Assembly: GCA_039881045.1 (NCBI GenBank)
Contig: JAYWVB010000027.1
Coordinates: forward strand, 418,899-482,898
DNA length: 64,000 nt
Reading direction: 5' to 3'
DNA from: Chaetomium olivaceum
Lineage: Eukaryota; Ascomycota; Sordariomycetes; Sordariales; Chaetomiaceae
Every line of letters begins with the position of its first letter. Position 1 is the first letter of the stretch. The notes beneath the pieces were generated by a model that worked only from the letters and a program-made list of their open reading frames with translations, was not told the origin of the DNA and did no database searches. A program made the translations under genes and the position numbers. Of the stretch, positions 23,087 through 34,119 are shown piece after piece.

Positions 23087-24170
23087 ATGGCGTCCAAGAT
23101 CGAAAAGATCATCGCGCGGCTGCAGAAGCGCATCGCCGAGGGGGCCTTCGAGGAGCAGTACGAGGCGGCGCAGGAGACGCGGCTGGTGGCGGCGCGCTAC
23201 ACCAAACAGGCCAACTGGCAAGCCGCCATCGACATCCTCTCCAACGTGTCACAGGCGCTGCTGCGGGCGGGCCAGGGCGGCAGCGGCGGGGACTTGGCGA
23301 TTTTGCTGGTGGATGTCTACCGCCAGGCGGCGCAGAAGCCAGATGGTGGCTCGCGCGGGAAGTTGTTGACTTGCTTGAGGCTGTTTGAGAGGGAGGAGCC
23401 GACGAGGAAGAAGTTTATTAAGGAGATGATTGAGTGGGTTCCTTCCGTGTTCTTTTATATTTTGGAGGGGGTGGTTTATGGTTTGGGGGTTTGCGGGTGG
23501 CTGACTAGATACATGATACAGGTGGTCCAAGAAGTTCGGCGAGTTCCCGGCCGGCGATCCGGAGCTCCACCACGTTGTCGGCGCGCTCTTCGCCGAGGAA
23601 CACGAGGCTGAAGAGGCAGAGCGCCACCTAATACTCGGCACCAAGGAGTCGGCCGAAGTGCTTAGCCGGATGGAGTACGACTGGTACAAGGAGGACGAGT
23701 CCCACACGGCGCCTCTCTACTGCGCACGCGCTGTCCTGCCCTATTTGCTCGTCGCCAACGTTCGCGCCGCCAATGCTTCATACCGCACCTTCGTCAGCGC
23801 CCTCGCGGCCGATAATAAGGGGCTTGCGGTGCAGGATGTGAGCTCGCAAGGCTTCGACGTCCGCATCTTTCCCAGCCTGCCGCTGCTCAACTTCCTTGGC
23901 TTGCTCCTCCTAGCAGTGCAGAAGGGCACTCCAGATCTGTTTCGCCAGCTGAGGACAAAATACGCTGCGAACATTAATGAGCTGGGTGACACTTGGGATA
24001 CGGCGCTGGAGATGATTGCCGAAATGTACTTTGGAATCCAGCGGCCGAGGCAAAGCAACCCGTTGTTTGATATGATGGGGAGCTTGTTCGGAGGCGGCGC
24101 GCCCGGTGGCGGGCAAAGTAGGCCAGCGGCTCGCCGGGTAGAGGCGCCTGCTGCTGAGGGACTGGACTAA
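23087..24170 (+). CDS. GET4: Get4, tail-anchored protein targeting factor
   Basis: Get4 with Get5 bridges Sgt2 to Get3 in the cytosolic GET pathway that delivers tail-anchored proteins to the ER. Two exons (23087-23433 and 23522-24170) give 331 residues, the normal length. The protein is an alpha-helical TPR-like solenoid: IARLQKRIAEGAFEEQYEAAQ at the N terminus, the YTKQANWQAAIDIL helix pair, then HHVVGALFAEEHEAEEAERH and HTAPLYCARAVLPYLLVAN. The C terminus shows FGIQRPRQSNPLFDMMGSLF and a Gly-rich tail. The donor is GA|GTGGGT and the acceptor is CAG|GTGG, which restores IEWSKKFGEF across the junction. The start ATG follows a CAGAAC context and has no competing upstream conserved sequence. 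Confidence 0.92.
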
Positions 24171-24266
24171 TTTGGCCGCGATTCCTGGGGCTGGGCTGGG
24201 AATTCGGGTCATATGCGGGATGAGCTATAAAGCTTCATGAATAAACACAACCTGTTACTAGTGCTG

Positions 24267-24890
24267 TTACCGCCGCGCTCCCGGCTCGTATAACCAATTA
24301 TCCTCTTCTAGCGCCGCGACTTTGGCTCTCAAGCTTGCTTTGACGGCCTCGAGGAGCTCTATAGTCGGCGCGAAATCGTTGGTCTTAGTCAAGAGAACCC
24401 CAGACAAGATATTTCTGGCAGCGTAGTTGCTGCTAGTAGACGAGAAGGAGGTGGGGTGGTCCTTGCCTTCAGGTTGCGCGGGCACGCTATGCTGGTCAAT
24501 CTGATGCTGCTTTACCGCCTCGGCCAGGCGCTCCCGTTCCAACTCGTTCTCATGCCGCGCCTCCAGCGCCTCCATATCCTCCGGGTCGTCAATGATCGGC
24601 GTCGGCGGGTCGCCGAGCTCGATCTCGCCGTTGTGGTCGCGCACCACGATGTCGTCCTGTGGAAAGGACGTCTCTGATCGGGACTGGAATTGGCCGTTTT
24701 GTTGGTGTTCCTTATGTACGTCGGCGTCTAGGTGCAGCTCCTCTGAAGTTGGTGAGGGCACTGGAGCCCGGCGCGTAAGCTGGCTCTGGAATAGGTTGCG
24801 GCGCACACTCGCGGCCGACGGTACCCCGCTGCGTACTTTAGAGACGCCCGACGCGAGGGTCCGGGAGGAGGGCGCGTGTCTGTCTGCCAT
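24267..24890 (-). CDS. Conserved-looking hypothetical protein, 207 residues
   Basis: A single uninterrupted frame with an ATG at 24890 and stop at 24267. I do not recognise the family. The N terminus is basic and Ser/Arg-rich (SSRTLASGVSKVRSG, ASVRRNLFQSQLTRR), the middle is acidic with a charged helix (about 105-130, EDMEALEARHENELERERLAEA), and the C terminus has a compact hydrophobic segment (NYAARNILSGVLLTK) and a likely helix ending in LEEDNWLYEP. There is no signal peptide or membrane segment. It is convergent with GET4, only 96 bases away, and divergent from POL3. Helix-rich, charged proteins of this size are common among kinetochore and complex subunits, but that is only a guess. The codon usage and the long frame support a real gene. 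Confidence 0.6.
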   Translation of the reverse strand: MADRHAPSSRTLASGVSKVRSGVPSAASVRRNLFQSQLTRRAPVPSPTSEELHLDADVHKEHQQNGQFQSRSETSFPQDDIVVRDHNGEIELGDPPTPIIDDPEDMEALEARHENELERERLAEAVKQHQIDQHSVPAQPEGKDHPTSFSSTSSNYAARNILSGVLLTKTNDFAPTIELLEAVKASLRAKVAALEEDNWLYEPGARR

Positions 24891-25592
24891 CTAGTGGAAG
24901 AGGGGGTGAGATTTTGGTCTTGTAGGATCTGATTTGTAGGGTTGTGGTGGGCAAATGTTGAACTGAAGTTGAATTGCAGCATCATATCAGGGAGGTCTAG
25001 CTGTGTGTAGGGGCAAGCAACAACATTGGTGTGGTTGGCGGGGTAAATAAAACCAAGGGTTAGGGTCATATGGTGTCTCCTTATGCCTTCACGAGCTGCT
25101 TGCAAAGATGAGCGTGAAGTGTGAAGTGTGAACCGTGAACCGTGTAGTGCTAGAATTACCATAAAGCACATTTATAGGGAACCCGTGAGTATATCTCCTA
25201 TAGTCTTATGCCGTTCTCTAAGAATTCCCCTCTGTGTACTCGAATCGACCTGGATATTGCAAGACGCGATTGTCGTGTAAGAATACACTCGGACGTGTAC
25301 GAATACACTGGGACGTGCGTGCCGCAGCCCATTAAAACAGTCGCGTCAGGAAGTGGGGCTCGTCACGTAACAAGGGCAGGAGCGCGTCAACGAGATTCTG
25401 AGGGTGGATTTCGCGTTAGCACTTGCACCGGCTCAGCTGCCCTTCTTTTTCGAAACGCCAACTCCGAGAACCGTCGTACGATGAAATCACAAAACACCTA
25501 TATGATTTGACGGATTGAACACACCACGGTTCTACTCGACACCGCAATCCCATTTCCACAATACGGACTCGGTCTTCCCGTCAGTCCCCGAG
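24891..25592. other. Divergent intergenic region, hypothetical gene / POL3
   Basis: About 700 bp holding both promoters. Near 24905-25155 there are short repeats of GTGAAGTGTGAA/GTGAACCGTG type (25105-25145). GACGCG/GCGCGTC words occur at about 25262, 25340 and 25382, reminiscent of MCB-type sites used for S-phase genes, but this is only suggestive. Confidence 0.4.
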
Positions 25593-28500
25593 ATGCCGTC
25601 TGCAACACTCCCCAAGAAGCGGGTGTTCGGTGAGGCATCGAGTGCCCGCCGTAACATTGTCTCCGCTCCAGTATCCTCCAAGAAGCGGCGTCTGGAGAAC
25701 CCACCATCCTCACCTGCTGTCCGATTCAACAGCTCGCAGAATGACGGCAAGGGCAAGCTGGCCTCGAGCCAGCAGAAGAGCACCTTCGAAACCGAGGTAC
25801 TCGAGCGCATGAGCCAAGACATCTCGGACCTCAAACAGAACAACACAGAAAAGGACCAGATTTGGAATCGCCCACCACTGCCCAAGGAGTTCGATCCGGA
25901 AAACGACAGCCTTTGCTTCCAGGCCATCGAAGCCGAGGAGGGGACACTCGGGGGCGGCCAGGCAACCGTGAAGCTCTTTGGCGTTACAGAGAACGGCAAC
26001 TCGGTGCTGCTGCACGTAAAGGACTTCAAGCACTATCTCTATGTCGCCGCCCCTGTTTCCTTTGCTCCTGAGGACTGCCAAAAGTTTCAGACATACCTCG
26101 AGACACAGCTAGCCATCAACCAGCGCGCCATCCATTCCGTCAACCTGACCATGCGGGAAAACATCTACGGCTTTCAGGGGAACGTCCAAAACCCTTTTAT
26201 CAAGGTCACCGTGACCGACCCGAAGCTTATCAACAAGGTCCGCACATTAATCGAAAGCGGCAATGCCAATTGGAAGGGCATGTGGAAGAGCGTGGACGGA
26301 TCCATCATGACCTATGACAATATCCAGTACCTGCTTCGGTTCATGGTTGACTGCTCGGTATGTGAAAACCAATGCTACAAAAGGGGCAAAAACAGGAAAC
26401 TAACGTCGGATCTAGATTGCCGGCATGGCTTGGGTCGAGGCACCGGCGGGCAAGTATATGCCCATGACCAACACACAGTCCAACTGCCAGATAGAAGCGC
26501 AGATCAGCTACCGAGATTTGATCGCTCATAAACCCGTCGGCGAATGGTCCAAGATGGCGCCCCTGAGGATTCTCTCCTTCGATATCGAATGCGCCGGCCG
26601 GAAAGGTATCTTCCCCGAGGCCCACACCGACTCCGTCCGTCATTCAGATCGCGAACGTTGTCACCAAATACGGAGACAAGAAACCATTCGTCCGAAACGT
26701 CTTCTGTCTCGACAACACAAGCCCAATTGTGGCCACCCAGGTCATGTCCTTCGACAAGGAGGAGCAGATGCTGTCGGCGTGGCGGGACTTCCTCGTGGAA
26801 GTAGACCCCGATATCATCACCGGCTACAACATCGCCAACTTCGATTTCCCCTACCTTCTCGATCGGGCCAAACATCTCAAAGTCAGTGATTTTGAGTATT
26901 GGTCCCGTACACGCGTCAAGTCTTTCTCGAAAGAGTCCAATTTCTCCAGCAAGCAGATGGGCAACCGTGACACCAAGGTCACCAACATCAGCGGGCGCCT
27001 GCAGCTCGATCTTCTGCAACTGATCCAACGCGATCATCAGCTTCGTAGCTACACGCTGAACTCGGTCTCATTTCATTTCCTCGGGAGCAAAAGGAGGACG
27101 TTCACCACTCCATGATCACAGAACTTTTCGAGGGCACGCCAGAATCGAGACGCAGGCTGGCACTGTACTGTCTCAAGGATGCCTACCTCCCCCAGAGGCT
27201 GATGGAGAAGCTATCTTGCCTCGAAAACTACACCGAAATGGCAAGAGTTACAGGCGTGCCCTTCAACTTCCTTCTTGCGCGTGGCCAGCAAGTGAAATTC
27301 TTGAGTCAGCTCTGCCGCAAAGCTCTAGAGCAAAAACTGGTCATCCCCAACATGAGGACAGAGTCGTCCGAAGAACAATACGAAGGCGCCACCGTCATCG
27401 ATCCCATCAAAAACTACTACGACGTTCCCATTGCCACCCTGGATTTCGCCTCCCTGTACCCCAGTATCATGCAAGCCCACAACCTCTGCTACACGACCCT
27501 CATCAAAAAGAAGGACGTCGAAAAGTGGAACCTAAAGAAGGACGAAGACTACATCGTCACCCCGAGCGGGGACATGTTCGTCACCGCCAAACAGAGGAAA
27601 GGCTTGCTAGCTCAAATTTTGGAGGAGTTGCTTTCCGCCAGAAAACAAGCAAAGAGGGAACTGGCTGCAGAGACGGATCCTTTCAAGAAAGCCGTGTTGA
27701 ACGGTCGGCAACTGGCCTTGAAGATCAGTGCCAACTCCGTCTATGGCCTCACAGGCGCGACGAACGGCAAACTTCCTTGCTTGGAGATTGCCAGTAGCAC
27801 AACTAGCTTTGGCCGTCAGATGATTGAGAGGACCAAGCAGGAGGTAGAAAACAGGTACAATATTGCCAACGGCTACTCCCACGATGCCCAGGTCATCTAC
27901 GGTGATACCGATTCCGTCATGGTCAAGTTCGGAACCACAGACTTAGCTGAAGCGATGAAGCTCGGCGAGGACGCCTCCCAGTTTGTCTCGAGCAAGTTCG
28001 TTAAGCCCATTAAGCTGGAGTTCGAAAAGGTCTACTTTCCCTACCTGCTCATCAACAAGAAGCGGTACGCAGGACTGTACTGGACGAAGCCGGAGAAGCA
28101 CGACAAGATGGATACCAAGGGTATCGAGACGGTCCGTCGTGACAATTGTCTACTGGTCCAGACCGTTATCGAGAAGGTCCTGAGGATGATTCTCATCGAC
28201 CGAGATGTCGTGGGTGCTCAAGAGTATGCCGTCCACTTAACCCAATCGCAATTACCTTTGCTAACCCGCCACAGATACGTGAAGGATACCATCGCGGACC
28301 TCCTCCAGAACAAGGTCGACATGTCCAAGTTGGTCATTACCAAGGCCCTAACCAAGGATGACTACGCCGCAAAACAGGCTCACGTCGAACTAGCCCAGAG
28401 GATGAGGAAGCGTGATCCCGGATCGGCCCCTGGGCTTGGTGACCGAGTGGCCTATGTCATGGTCAAGGGCGCGGCGGGCTCCAAGAATTTTGAGCGCTCC

Positions 28501-29019
28501 GAGGACCCCATGTACGTGCTCGAACACAATGTTCCCATCGACACCAAGTACTACCTGGACAACCAACTGGCCAAGCCGCTGGGCCGCATTTTCGAGCCCA
28601 TCCTCGGCAGCGACACCAAGGTCAAGTCGCTCCTCTCGGGCGCGCACACAAGGGCCATCTCGGTTGCCGCGCCGACCGTCGGCGGCCTGATGAAGTTTGC
28701 CAAAAAGACGCAGACGTGCATGGGCTGCAAGAAGCCCCTCACGGGCAAGGAGGAGAGCCAGGGTGCCGTGTGCGCCGATGATGCGCCGCGCGTCGGTGAG
28801 CTCTACAAGAAGACGCTAGACAAGGCGTCGGACCTGGAGGTGAGGTTCAGCCGTCTGTGGACGCAATGCCAGCGCTGCCAGGGCAGCATGCACTGTGAGG
28901 TCATCTGCAGTAGCAAAGATTGTCCCATCTTTTACATGCGCATGAAGGCCAAGAAAGATTTGGAGGATGCCAATAAGGAGCTGGGGAGGTTTGATCTTGA
29001 TAAGGCTGCGATGTGGTAA
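25593..29019 (+). CDS. POL3: DNA polymerase delta catalytic subunit (with apparent frame breaks)
   Basis: This is the lagging-strand replicase with 3'-5' proofreading. Exons are 25593-26357, 26416-28223 and 28275-29019, about 1104 residues once the breaks are corrected. Motifs in order: exonuclease FDIECAG (Exo I), GYNIANFDFPYL (Exo II) and YCLKDAYLP (Exo III); polymerase DFASLYPSIM (A), KISANSVYG (B) and YGDTDSVM (C). The C-terminal metal sites are CMGC for CysA and CQRCQG ... CSSKDC for the CysB iron-sulfur site. In CysA the second Cys pair is not intact (VCADDA, one Cys missing). Two sites shift the frame in the exonuclease domain: a tandem CCGT at 26633-26640 (4 extra bases) and a G run one base short at 27083-27085 (needed for FLGEQKEDVHHS). 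They cancel. Intron 28224-28274 is 51 nt, in frame and stop-free. The TTG-initiated longer frame was rejected in favour of the ATG at 25593. Confidence 0.95.
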
Positions 29020-29651
29020 GGAGAGACGGAGAACGGGGCTGAGCCCAAAATTGCGGTTTATGTTTATGGGTACATTGTGAGGACGCAATGGCGTTTGGGG
29101 CATAATGGCATTATATCTGGGCCTCTAGCGGTTGGGATTGTTGGGATTGTAGTTATTGGTATCTCACGGTAATGAAAGTTGCATGTGGACTTCAAATGGT
29201 ATTTCGGTGCGAGATGAAGGTGTAACTGTTGGTGGTGTCTTGCGAAGTATGGCTACCCGATTTGAAGGGGCACCGTCACGAGGACAGAGACAGAAATGCG
29301 CACTTCGGTCAGCAGTCTCAGCGTCTACATAACACGGACAGATTGGCTCACGTAAAGCTTGGGGTATTCCACTTGATTGTTGTATCTAGAAAGTGTTCGC
29401 GAACATAATGAGTATCTGGACCTGCCAATCTTACACATTATCCTTCAAATCCGATGTGTTCCAACCCACACGAAGTCGGCCTATATAAAAAGAGAAAGAA
29501 GTGAACATCGCTGCTCAACAAATCTTAAGGGCATAAACGCCGAGAGACAAACAACCCAAAAGCAAACCAAAATAATATCAGGGGTATGTATCCAAAAACT
29601 CCGACGACCACCTCTACCATCCATCATTTCATTCCATAAACCCATGATCAA
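29020..29651. other. Convergent 3' flanks of POL3 and the GMC fusion gene
   Basis: About 630 bp, AT-richer than the flanking genes. No further gene or RNA is supported. Confidence 0.5.
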
Positions 29652-32600
29652 TCAATACAACAACTCCCCTCCACGAACCATCGTCTTGAACCGATCATCC
29701 GGCTCCACAAACTCATACTTCTCCCCCCTCGTCACGCGATCCACCTCCTCCCTCACAAACGGATACACGTCCTTCCACGCATTGCGGCCCATCCACCCAT
29801 CCAGATGCCCATAACCCGGCACCACCTTGCGCTTGTACTCGCCGTGCTCAAAGGCGTCGCAGAGCGTCTCGTAGGTGCGCTCGGTGGCCTCGGGCGAGAG
29901 CACGGCGTTGTCGCGGCCGACGAAGAGCATGATGGGGATGCCGCGCAGGCGCTCGATGTTGGCCTCGGTGGTGAGCGGGTCGTACAGCGGCGCGTTGGCC
30001 ATGACGTGGCCCTCGTAGCCCATCTTCATGAGTAGGTTGAGCTGGCGCATGTTGACGCCGCCGAAGAAGCGGTCGATCTGCCGGTGCGTGGCCTCGTTGA
30101 GGTTGTTGTGGTTCCAGCACCGCCCGAAGACCAGCGAGGTGCGGTGGCAGGCCGCGTTGTTGCACATCTCGCGCCGGGCTTGTGGGTACAGGCGCAGGGC
30201 TTGGTTGACGGCCTTCTGGACGAGCGTGTCGTTGTGCGAGGTGCTGCACGAGAACCAGCTGCCGGCGAAGAGGTTGTAGAGGCGGTCCATGGGCAGCGGG
30301 CCGGCCATGACCTTGGCCATGTTGGTGGGGCCCCAGACCGGGTTCATGAACACCTGCGAGCAGGTGATGCCGAGGATCCAGGAGGAGGGGATGGTGCCGT
30401 CCAGGAGGCCCGATGCGAAAGCCACGCTGCCCATGCAGTGCGCGATGGTGTAGACCTTGTCGGGCCCGTGGGCGGCGCGGATGTGCTCCAGGCAGGCCTT
30501 GAGGTCCAGCCGCGCGTCGTAGGTCGTCCAGTTGCTGCCGGCAATCATCAGCTGGCTGATGCGGTGGACCGAGACGAAGACGCGGTAGCCAGCGCGGGTG
30601 AGGTAGTTGACCGCGTTGTAGGGGATGGTAGGGAGCGCGAAGATCTGGTGGTCGACCGAGGCACCGGGGATCATGAAGAGGTTGCGGATGTTCTTGGGGT
30701 CGTTGCCGGGGACGTGGGTTGGCTCCCAGATGTGCATGCGCGAGGACACGCCGTCCGACGCGAGGATCTCAACGGACTGGTCGGCGGGCGTGTGGTTGAT
30801 GAAACCGCTGAAGGTCTTGGTGGGATACTCCAGAGGTGTCAAAGGCGAGAGGAAAAGTGACAGGGATTTGCGCGTGAAGTAGGTTAGGAAGCTGGCTGCA
30901 CTGAACGCTTTCTTGACGAGGTTGCTGCCAGTGGGCGTCATGGTGTTGATCTGCGAGAAGAAGTCCGCAGGTTGGATGTGCATCATGCCCTTGGCAATGA
31001 CAGGCGCCCGGCGCCAGGCATCCTCGTCGTCGAGGTCGGCGCACATGTAAGGCACATGTTTGCTGATAGTCACATACAGCGTGCTGGTAGCCTTCCAGAA
31101 CTGGAACGGGGCCAGGGCAACTGACGAGTCGACCACTTTGTAGCCGTGGAAGTGCAATTTCCTGCCGTCGACACCAGTCATATCGAAGTCGTACGTCAAG
31201 TTCCGAGTGCCCGGCGCCTTGTTGTTGAGAATGAAGAGATTAAATTCTCCCCGCTGCACCATGAAAGGCGAACCTTGAATGGCCGGGCAGACAAAGGTAC
31301 CCGTCAGCATACCACGATGCTGCGCGTGGTTGACCATATCCTTGGTGTTGAATGCCTGCACGCTCAGGAAGAAACGCCCGCTCTCGCATCGCGACTTGGC
31401 CATGCGATGAGCGAGCTCGTACGTCTCCTGGTTGTCCTCTTTGAGGTCCTCGTCAGGATGGATGAAGCCCGACATAACCTCGGTGAAGCCGATACCACTC
31501 GCGCTGACGGCGCGAGCGCTGCGGATGACCTTATTAGCCATACCGATGCTATCCTGCTCCTCCATGACGTTAAGCTGCTCGCGCTTGTGACTCGGCCGCA
31601 TGCGTTTGGGTTTATGCTGCGGCTCGCCGAGGAGATCCAAGATGTCATTCTTCTGTTCGCTGATGGTGAGACCCTGAGACTTGGCGTATGCCTCAACTGA
31701 GCGCTCAGCCAGCGCGGCAATCGTGGCAAAAGGGTTGGCAGCAAGCGCCGTAGGGATTACGGAGGCATCGGTCACGATTAAGCCGTCGTGGGTCTTGCCA
31801 TCTCTGCCCCTGAAAACTTTACCAACGTGGTTGGTTACGCCAGTTTTGCCCGTGTTGTCTCGGGCCATGCACGCGCCACTGTGTTTAAAGTTTAAGGTTA
31901 GACTGTATCCTGTTGGTGGCACAAAAGAAGGGGTGCGGGTGGAGGGTTACATACCCGATGGGATGGACCGTGACCTGTTGGCCCAACAGCTCGTAAAAGG
32001 GACTTTGTACAAGGGTACCGCCAACGACCTCGGTAGCCCTTTCAAGCAACTTATTGAGCTTCCTGACATGATGGCCCCGGGCGACGCCGAGAAATTCAAG
32101 CATTGGCTTGTCATCCTTCAGGGAGAGAACAGCTTGGTTGCCTAGATAGCGTTGTTAGTGTCCGTCATGCGTTCAAGGGGATCATTTGGGTATCTTACTG
32201 TCGTGGGACATGATGAGGTAGACCTGTGTTTTCTGCACCGCCCCATTCTTGTAGTAGGGCCCAAGAAACCTGCTGCCATACCGTGCAAGGGCTGCCTGAG
32301 TCTTGTCGATAAGGGTGTCATTCTTGGGGTCTTTCTTTCCCGGCATGAGATCCAGCATGGCCTGGAAGAGAGGAGCCAGGGCATGTGGGATGGCTCCCTC
32401 CTCAAGCACAAACCCGTCCAAGGGGTTGAAATCAGGCTTGGTCTCGTCCTCCCGGCAGTCGATAACGCTAGTGATAGTTGGGCCGATGGGGTGGTATGGC
32501 GACGGGCACTCTTGTCCGATGGCGTTCGCGGTCTCATCGGTATTGTAACTACCCCTTGTTAGCACGGAATACTCGGTTGTTTTGTAGCGAATACTTACCC

Positions 32601-34119
32601 AAACGCCAGCATGTCTCCATTACCGCTCATGTTCTGGCCGACCTCGTTGCTCATCTCAAGCCCCATAGCCTTACTCCGGAGTAAGATCTCGGTCGAGGCA
32701 ATGGCGCCGGCGCCAAGGAAGACGGCCTTCTTCGCATGCACCCACATAAGGTCGCCATGCAGGTTGGCCTTGAACAGCCCCCTGTTGCGGCCGTGCCAGG
32801 CGAAATACACACGGTATCCCTCGCCGTTCTTGTCCTCCTCGATGTAGCGGACCTCGCACTCGCAGAATATCTCAGCGCCCCAGTTCCAGGCGTCGGCGAT
32901 GTAGGTGACAAGGGTGGTGTTCTTAGAACCATCATTGATTCCCGTGGCGTCTTGGCCGGTCAGGGACGACGGCGACATCTCGACACCGCAGCTGTTGGGG
33001 CCGTTGATAAAGCGCGTGGTCTGGCGCACCTTCTTGAACTTGTTCCCGAGGCCCATCAGCTCGGCCTGCTTCTGCAGTAGCTTGGCCTTGGGGAGTTCAG
33101 GCCACTCGGCCGGGTACTCTTGGGGTTCGAGGACCTCTTCGACCTTCTTGTAGTCTGTTACAGTACGTCAGCAAATCAAGACTCTTCGGAGTTACAAATG
33201 GTAATACTCACACTTATCCAACTCGTCCACATTCTCACGGATCTCGGGCGGCCACGCTTTCATCGCGAGGGTCTCCTTATCCGCCTCCATAAACACATTG
33301 GCATTAATCAGGCTGGTCCCACCAAGCCCTATTAAACAGTCAGCATCCCAGAAGAAATAGCGGGACAACGAGAAGAAAAGAACTCGCCATTCCCCACCAC
33401 CGCACTCTGCCCCCTCCCCATAATCAGATGATACAACCCGGTCGGATCCCCTCCTTCCACCTGCTTGCCCTTAATCCATCCGGGCGAAAAGGTCCCCGAA
33501 TAATGCAGCTCCTTGGTCGCATCGATGGCGCCGGAGGGGTATTCGCCGGGCCACTTCTCGCGGCCGCGCTCGAGCAGGCAGACGGACTGACCCGTGCGGG
33601 CCATGCGGGAGGCGGCCACGCCGCCACCGTAGCCGGACCCGATCACCACGACGTCATAAGCGCTGCGGAGCAGCTCGACGGGCTTGGAGAGGCGCGGGAA
33701 GGGCGCGTCCTGCCGCCCGTCTGTGAAGGGCCGCGGCTTGGTGCTGTTGCGGTGTGCGGATGTGGGCGATGTCGGTGAGGGCTTGCTGTAGCTGTGCTCG
33801 TCGTGGACAGCGTAGATGGGTGGGAGGGGGTGCGGGTCATCGCGGCTTAGGTCTGGGGAGGAGGCCGCTGTTTGGGAGGATGTGTGGGAGGCTGCTGTGA
33901 AGGTCGAAGATGGACGGGGGTCTGAGCTGGAGCCGAAACTTGAAGAGACACTCGGGTTTGGGGAGGGCGGGCGTGCGTGTGTGTGTTGTCGAAGACGCCG
34001 TCGATGATGCCCATGACATTGTTGTTGGTTCTGTGGTTCGGGTCTGGTGTGAGAGGAGGTGACAACAGGCCATTGACCTGCAATGACCCGGACGGATTTT
34101 GAGCGGATGACTTGTCCAT
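29652..34119 (-). CDS. GMC (cholesterol-oxidase-like) oxidoreductase fused to alpha/beta hydrolase
   Basis: Six exons: 34119-33388, 33328-33212, 33154-32599, 32548-32199, 32141-31955 and 31878-29652, about 1389 residues. After a Ser/Pro-rich N terminus comes the FAD Rossmann motif (VVIGSGYGGGVAASR, near residue 158), GNGLGGTSLINANV, and the GMC C-terminal signature HPIGGACMARD with NPFATIAAL. These match the cholesterol oxidase branch. The C-terminal third is an alpha/beta hydrolase, with the nucleophile elbow AHCMGS (Cys near residue 1129), LFVGRDNA for the acid and PGYGHLDGW for the His. Intron 1 uses a GC donor (G|GCGAGT). In exon 1 the frame from the ATG reaches a TAA at about 33848; a one-base loss in the C-rich stretch around 33960-33970 explains this, and the sequence on both sides is coding-like. 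Related two-domain proteins exist in bacteria. The substrate is unknown; a sterol or other polycyclic alcohol is the family-based guess. Confidence 0.85.

Noticed and set aside
25515..25592. Longer POL3 N terminus from an upstream TTG
   Set aside because: TTG is not a normal start in fungi, and an ATG lies in frame at 25593 directly before the basic LPKKRVFGE segment.
30084..30860. 258-codon open frame antisense to the GMC-hydrolase gene
   Set aside because: It is a shadow of the real coding strand with a Val/Gly/Asp-rich composition typical of such shadows.
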